A stretch of DNA of 64,000 bases from Bog-473 sp963781955 (GTDB taxonomy: Bacteria; Actinomycetota; Acidimicrobiia; Acidimicrobiales; RAAP-2). The translations under genes and the position numbers were made by a program. This document shows, piece by piece, positions 60,781 through 64,000 of the stretch (its first letter is position 1; each line of letters begins with the position of its first letter). The stretch covers positions 62,001-126,000 of the forward strand of contig CAWAHU010000001.1 of NCBI GenBank assembly GCA_963781955.1. Direction: 5' to 3'. Under the pieces are notes generated by a model. That model saw only the letters and a program-made list of their open reading frames with translations. It was not told the origin of the DNA and did not search any database.

Positions 60781-60793
60781 AGAATATGATTCT
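60781..60793. promoter_or_regulatory. AGAAT-ATG-ATTCT inverted repeat in the divergent promoter
   Basis: AGAATATGATTCT, a perfect 5-bp inverted repeat around ATG, lies between the acyl-CoA dehydrogenase (60728) and TetR (60810) starts. It is a likely operator for the TetR gene next to it. Confidence 0.5.
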
Positions 60794-60809
60794 GGCTATC
60801 AAGAACGCA

Positions 60810-61463
60810 ATGTCTGAACCGGCGGGGGGCGAGATCCCGGAGTCCGGACCACGACCGGGGTCCGCAGTGGCGGACCGCATCGTCCGCCGCACGCTGTCCA
60901 AGCGCGAGACCGAGTACGCCAGCGAAGTGCGGCGCCTGCTCGATGCCGCGCTCGAGCTCATGCGGCGCTGCGGCACCGCGTCGCGCCCGAGGGTGGCCGA
61001 CATCGTGGCGGCGGCGGGGCTCTCCAACGACGCCTTCTACCGTCACTTCTCGTCCAAGGACGCTCTGGTGGCGGCCATCCTCGAGGACGGTGGGGAGCGC
61101 CTGCGCAGTTACCTGGCCCACCAGATGGCGAAGGAGCCCACGCCGGAGCGCCAGGTCCGGCGTTGGGTCGACGGCGTCCTGGCCCAGGCCGACGCGGACA
61201 TCGCGGCGACCACCCTGGCCGTGTTGTGGAACGGGAGCAGCGTGGGTGACGCCGCCGGGCGCCACTTCGCCAGTGCCCCTGTCGCCTCCCTCCTCCACGA
61301 GCCGTTCGCCGCGCTGAGGAGTACGACCCCCGAGCTCGACGCCGCGCTGGTCGCGCACGCCACGTTCGGCGTGCTGACCGACTGCTTGTGGCGCCGGGCC
61401 CAACCGACGGTCGACGAGGTCGACCACGTTGCCGGCTTCTGCCTCCGTGCCCTGACCCTCTGA
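60810..61463 (+). CDS. TetR-family regulator of the acyl-CoA dehydrogenase operon
   Basis: 217 residues from ATG 60810; an in-frame ATG at 60786 sits in the palindrome and is less likely, and the longer upstream frame is not coding. HTH: 'LLDAALELMRRCGTASRPRVADIVAAAGLSNDAFYRHFSSKDALVAAIL'. The C-terminal ligand domain follows ('RRWVDGVLAQADADIAATTLAVLWNG'). Its divergent position from the dehydrogenase gene suggests that it represses that operon. Confidence 0.85.
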   Translation: MSEPAGGEIPESGPRPGSAVADRIVRRTLSKRETEYASEVRRLLDAALELMRRCGTASRPRVADIVAAAGLSNDAFYRHFSSKDALVAAILEDGGERLRSYLAHQMAKEPTPERQVRRWVDGVLAQADADIAATTLAVLWNGSSVGDAAGRHFASAPVASLLHEPFAALRSTTPELDAALVAHATFGVLTDCLWRRAQPTVDEVDHVAGFCLRALTL

Positions 61464-61496
61464 GCGACCTCGCACCGCCGCCGGGGCCCGTCGCGC

Positions 61497-62288
61497 TCAG
61501 CCGCGCGGCTCGTCCCAGAACTCCTCGGGGAGCCAGCTCGGTGGCCGCTTTTCCATGAACGCCTGCATGCCCTCGCGCGGCTCGGGCGACTCGTCGAGAG
61601 CCCAGAACATCGTCTGGTAGTCGACCAGGCCGTAGCGCTCGTTCAGCATCCGCTTCACCGCCATGCGCGCCATGGGCGGCGTGCGGAGGATCTCCCCGAC
61701 GGCGGCCAGCGCGGCCTCGCGGAGCTGTTCGTGGGGAACGACCCGTGCGACGAGGCCGATGCGCTGCGCCTCGGCGGCGTCGAAGCGGCGGGCCGAGAGC
61801 AGCAGGTCACGCGCTACGGCCACGCCGACGTGTGCCGGGAGCGCGGCGGCGTAGGTGGCGTCGGGGATACCCCGCAGCAGCTCGGGGACCCGGAAGGTCG
61901 CACGGTCGCTGACCACTGCGATGTCGGACATCATGGCGACCAGCAGACCTCCGGCCTGGCAGATCCCGTTGACGGCGGCGACCACCGGGGCCCGACTGTC
62001 TCGGATGGTGAGGAACGGCAGGGTGTCGGCACCGATCGACGGCGTCGGCTCGTCCCCAGGGTCGCTGCGCCCGCCGAGGTCGCCGCCGGGCGCGAAGACA
62101 TCACCGGTACCGGTGATGACCAGCGCCGCCAGGTCGGGGTCCTGGTTGACCAGGTGCACGGCCTTCTTGATGCCGAAGTACATGGCCGGCGTGAACGCGT
62201 TGCGCGCCTGGGGGCGGTCGATCACGCACCACGCCACGGCTCCCTCCCGTTCGAAGCGCAGCCCGTCGGCACCCAGTTCCTCTGACAC
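61497..62288 (-). CDS. Enoyl-CoA hydratase/isomerase family
   Basis: 263 residues. GTG 62288 was chosen over 62294 because GGAGG lies five bases upstream of it. 'GDVFAPGGDLGGRSD' and 'AAVNGICQAGGLLVAMMSDIAVVSDRATFRVPELLRGIPDATY' give the oxyanion loop and the first Glu (VPELL); the second position is Asp (GIPDA). It hydrates or isomerises enoyl-CoA. It is convergent with the TetR gene and could supply the step after the dehydrogenase. Confidence 0.83.
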   Translation of the reverse strand: MSEELGADGLRFEREGAVAWCVIDRPQARNAFTPAMYFGIKKAVHLVNQDPDLAALVITGTGDVFAPGGDLGGRSDPGDEPTPSIGADTLPFLTIRDSRAPVVAAVNGICQAGGLLVAMMSDIAVVSDRATFRVPELLRGIPDATYAAALPAHVGVAVARDLLLSARRFDAAEAQRIGLVARVVPHEQLREAALAAVGEILRTPPMARMAVKRMLNERYGLVDYQTMFWALDESPEPREGMQAFMEKRPPSWLPEEFWDEPRG

Positions 62289-62461
62289 GGTCACCTCCAG
62301 ACCAGAACTCCGGCTTCGCCACCGGCGTGCATCCGATCGGCGTCGGGCCCCGAAGTCGAACGCCGGGCGATCACCGATACCATCGGGCCCGCAGCTTGGC
62401 ATAAGGGAGCCACATGCGGCCCGGCGGCCCGCCGCGAGCGACATGGGGGATGGGGAATCGT

Positions 62462-64000
62462 GTGGACCAAGGTGACCGTGGCGCGCACACCGGTACACCG
62501 GACGACCGAGTCCTTCCGTCCCTGATGGTGCTGCAGACCGAGAGGGTCTCGCCGTCGCCGCAGGGGCATGTCGACACCACCACCCCGGACGTCGCCGGGC
62601 CCCGTGGCGATCCACTCAGCCGCTGGGCCCTGGCCGCGCTGGGCGGGTTCTTCCTCCTGGCGACACTGATCCAGTCCCCGGGGCTGATCGAGGACGACAC
62701 GAAGCTCCCGGTGCTGATGGACCCCTGGGCCTGGATCCGGTCGGGACTCCACTTGTGGGGTCCGTCGATGGCCTCGGGCTCGGTCCAGGACGAGACATTC
62801 GGGTACTTCTTCCCCATGGCCCCCTTCTTCGGGCTGGCCCGTGTCGTGCACCTGCCCGTCTGGGTGGCCGAGAGGGTCTGGCTCGCCCTGCTGCTCACCG
62901 TCGGAGCCTGGGGCCTCATCCGGCTGGCCGAGGCGCTGGGCATCGGCACCCGGTGGGCACGGCTGCTGGGCGGTCTTACCTACTGCGTCGCCCCCATCGT
63001 CGTCACCTGGGCATCGGTCACCGACTCGCTCCTGGCCGTCGTGCTCTTGCCCTGGTTGATCAAGCCCCTGGTGGTCGGCGCCCGCCAGGGGTCGACCCGA
63101 CGGGCTGCCGCCAAGTCCGGGTTGGCACTGGCGCTGATGGGCGGGGTGAACGCAACGGTCATCGTGGCCGGCCTCCCACTCTGTGTGATCTGGCTGCTCA
63201 CCCGCTCGGCCGGGGCCCGCCGTCGCTCCCTCGCCCTCTGGTGGGTGGCCTGCGTGGTGCTGGCCACCTTCTGGTGGGCGTCGGCCACCGTCCTCCAGGG
63301 GAAGTACGGGTACAACTACCTGCCCTACACCGAGGCGGCGACCACGACCACCTCGAGCACCTCTCTCTTCGAGGCCCTCCGGGGCGGGTCCTACTGGCTG
63401 AACTACTTCGACCTCGGGATGCCCCTCCTGCGCGGCGCCTGGACGTTGGTGACGGTGGCGCCGGCCATCGTGGCCACGGCCATGGTCGTGGGGCTCGGGC
63501 TGGCCGGCCTGGTCCGCCGGATTCCCGAACGGTTGTTCCTCGTGTCGTCGCTGTGCTTCGGGGTGGTGATGATCGGGATCGGGTACAGCGGCTCACTGGG
63601 CGGGCCGTTCTCGGGTCTCGCGGTACGCCTGTTGTCGGGCCCTCTCAGCCCGTTGCGCAACGTCTCCAAGTTCTCGGGGGACGTGGCCTTGCCGTTGGCG
63701 TTGGGCCTCACGTGGCTGGTGTCCACCATCCCGGCACGGAACCTCGCTTCGAGCGGGTCCCGACGAGCCGCCATCGGGTGGCGCCCGATGGTCGGCGCCG
63801 TGGCCGTCGTGGTGGTGGTGATGGCGGCGATGCCGTTCTGGCAGCGGCAGCTCTATCCGGCCGGCGGGTTCGCATCGATCCCGCGGTACTGGACCGAGAC
63901 CGCCGCCTGGCTCGAGGCCCATCAGGGTGATCAGACCAGCCTGCTCGTTCCGGGCGCGAAGTCGGCCCAGTACACCTGGGGCCGACCCCTCGACGAGCCG
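62462..64000 (+). CDS. AftD-like arabinofuranosyltransferase (DUF3367-type membrane protein), 3' partial
   Basis: 513 codons are open to the window edge. GTG 62462 and ATG 62525 are both possible starts. After a soluble N-terminus, 'LAALGGFFLLATLIQSPGLIEDDTKLPVLMDPWAWIRSGLHLWG' begins a polytopic GT-C-type membrane domain. 'QDETFGYFFPMAPFFGLARV', 'WVAERVWLALLLTVGAWGLIRLAEALGIG', 'ALMGGVNATVIVAGLPLCVIWLLTR' and 'EAATTTTSSTSLFEALRGGSYWLNYFDLG' match the mycobacterial AftD family, which adds alpha-1,3-arabinofuranose to the cell-wall arabinan from a lipid-linked donor. Whether this organism makes such an arabinan cannot be told. Confidence 0.8.
   Translation, partial: MDQGDRGAHTGTPDDRVLPSLMVLQTERVSPSPQGHVDTTTPDVAGPRGDPLSRWALAALGGFFLLATLIQSPGLIEDDTKLPVLMDPWAWIRSGLHLWGPSMASGSVQDETFGYFFPMAPFFGLARVVHLPVWVAERVWLALLLTVGAWGLIRLAEALGIGTRWARLLGGLTYCVAPIVVTWASVTDSLLAVVLLPWLIKPLVVGARQGSTRRAAAKSGLALALMGGVNATVIVAGLPLCVIWLLTRSAGARRRSLALWWVACVVLATFWWASATVLQGKYGYNYLPYTEAATTTTSSTSLFEALRGGSYWLNYFDLGMPLLRGAWTLVTVAPAIVATAMVVGLGLAGLVRRIPERLFLVSSLCFGVVMIGIGYSGSLGGPFSGLAVRLLSGPLSPLRNVSKFSGDVALPLALGLTWLVSTIPARNLASSGSRRAAIGWRPMVGAVAVVVVVMAAMPFWQRQLYPAGGFASIPRYWTETAAWLEAHQGDQTSLLVPGAKSAQYTWGRPLDEP

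Noticed and set aside
59214..60809. Long open frame before the TetR at 60810
   Set aside because: It is the shadow of the acyl-CoA dehydrogenase gene; coding character and the HTH begin at 60810.
1..64000. Mobile element, phage region, tRNA, rRNA or origin
   Set aside because: I found no transposase, integrase, phage structural gene, tRNA-like or rRNA-like sequence, or DnaA box cluster.

Overview
The window is a GC-rich actinobacterial chromosome segment. Deep-branching Acidimicrobiia or a relative is the best guess. The reasons are very high third-position GC, many GTG starts, an F420-type luciferase-like oxidoreductase, an NDMA-type (mycofactocin-linked) alcohol dehydrogenase, an AftD-like arabinofuranosyltransferase, and a decayed copy of a 'GYWLVASDGGVFAFGDA...FYGSMGG'-type repeat that I associate with Acidimicrobiales surface proteins. 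I see no rRNA, tRNA, CRISPR array or insertion sequence. Several genes carry single-base frameshifts, about 10 to 12 of them within 24.8-29.5 kb. The pieces on both sides remain family-like, so uncorrected long-read indels are more likely than old pseudogenes.

Layout. 0-2.8 kb: copper genes (the end of a Cu P-type ATPase with an extracytoplasmic tail, and a secreted PHM-like copper monooxygenase with all six copper ligands), a lipoprotein and a repeat-protein remnant. 2.8-9 kb: GNAT and phytanoyl-CoA dioxygenase genes joined by a curious 14-bp repeat; a coupled signalling pair (receiver/thioredoxin-reductase-like fusion plus cyclic-nucleotide-domain histidine kinase); a six-hairpin glycosidase. 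9-17 kb: an amidohydrolase/SnoaL pair, a branched-chain-amino-acid-type solute-binding lipoprotein-like gene, and a fully coupled five-gene MarR operon (marR, amidohydrolase, DegT-family PLP/PMP enzyme, amidohydrolase, SDR). 17-24 kb: a tandem-duplicated TetR regulator, then alcohol dehydrogenase, enoyl-CoA hydratase, alpha-hydroxyacid oxidase and SDR genes.

24-40 kb is a catabolic island of divergent gene pairs: Rieske oxygenase, Baeyer-Villiger monooxygenase, cyclase-type hydrolase, amidohydrolase, SDRs, class II aldolase, acyl-CoA dehydrogenase, fused 2-oxoacid dehydrogenase E1, TetR, acyl-CoA ligase and enoyl-CoA hydratase. Four successive divergent promoters carry the same TetR-like operator (12-bp core [G/T]ACCG[G/A]T[T/C][A/G]GT[C/A]). 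This is the strongest candidate in the window for an undescribed regulon: an oxidative ring- or ketone-degrading pathway feeding beta-oxidation.

40-55 kb: an NmrA/DUF2867-like protein, SRPBCC protein, GAF-EAL phosphodiesterase, a secreted protein, a P450-SDR-TetR operon behind a 22-bp perfect palindrome and a 36-bp dyad, a further amidohydrolase, a double-hotdog thioesterase, hydrolases, a fructosamine-kinase-like protein and DoxX. 55-62 kb: a minus-strand operon (acyl-CoA dehydrogenase, aminoglycoside-phosphotransferase-like kinase, quinone reductase, CoA-transferase, SDR) with a divergent TetR. It is the split form of the ACAD10/ACAD11 architecture and suggests 4-hydroxyacid breakdown. The right edge holds an enoyl-CoA hydratase and the first 513 codons of an AftD-like membrane glycosyltransferase.
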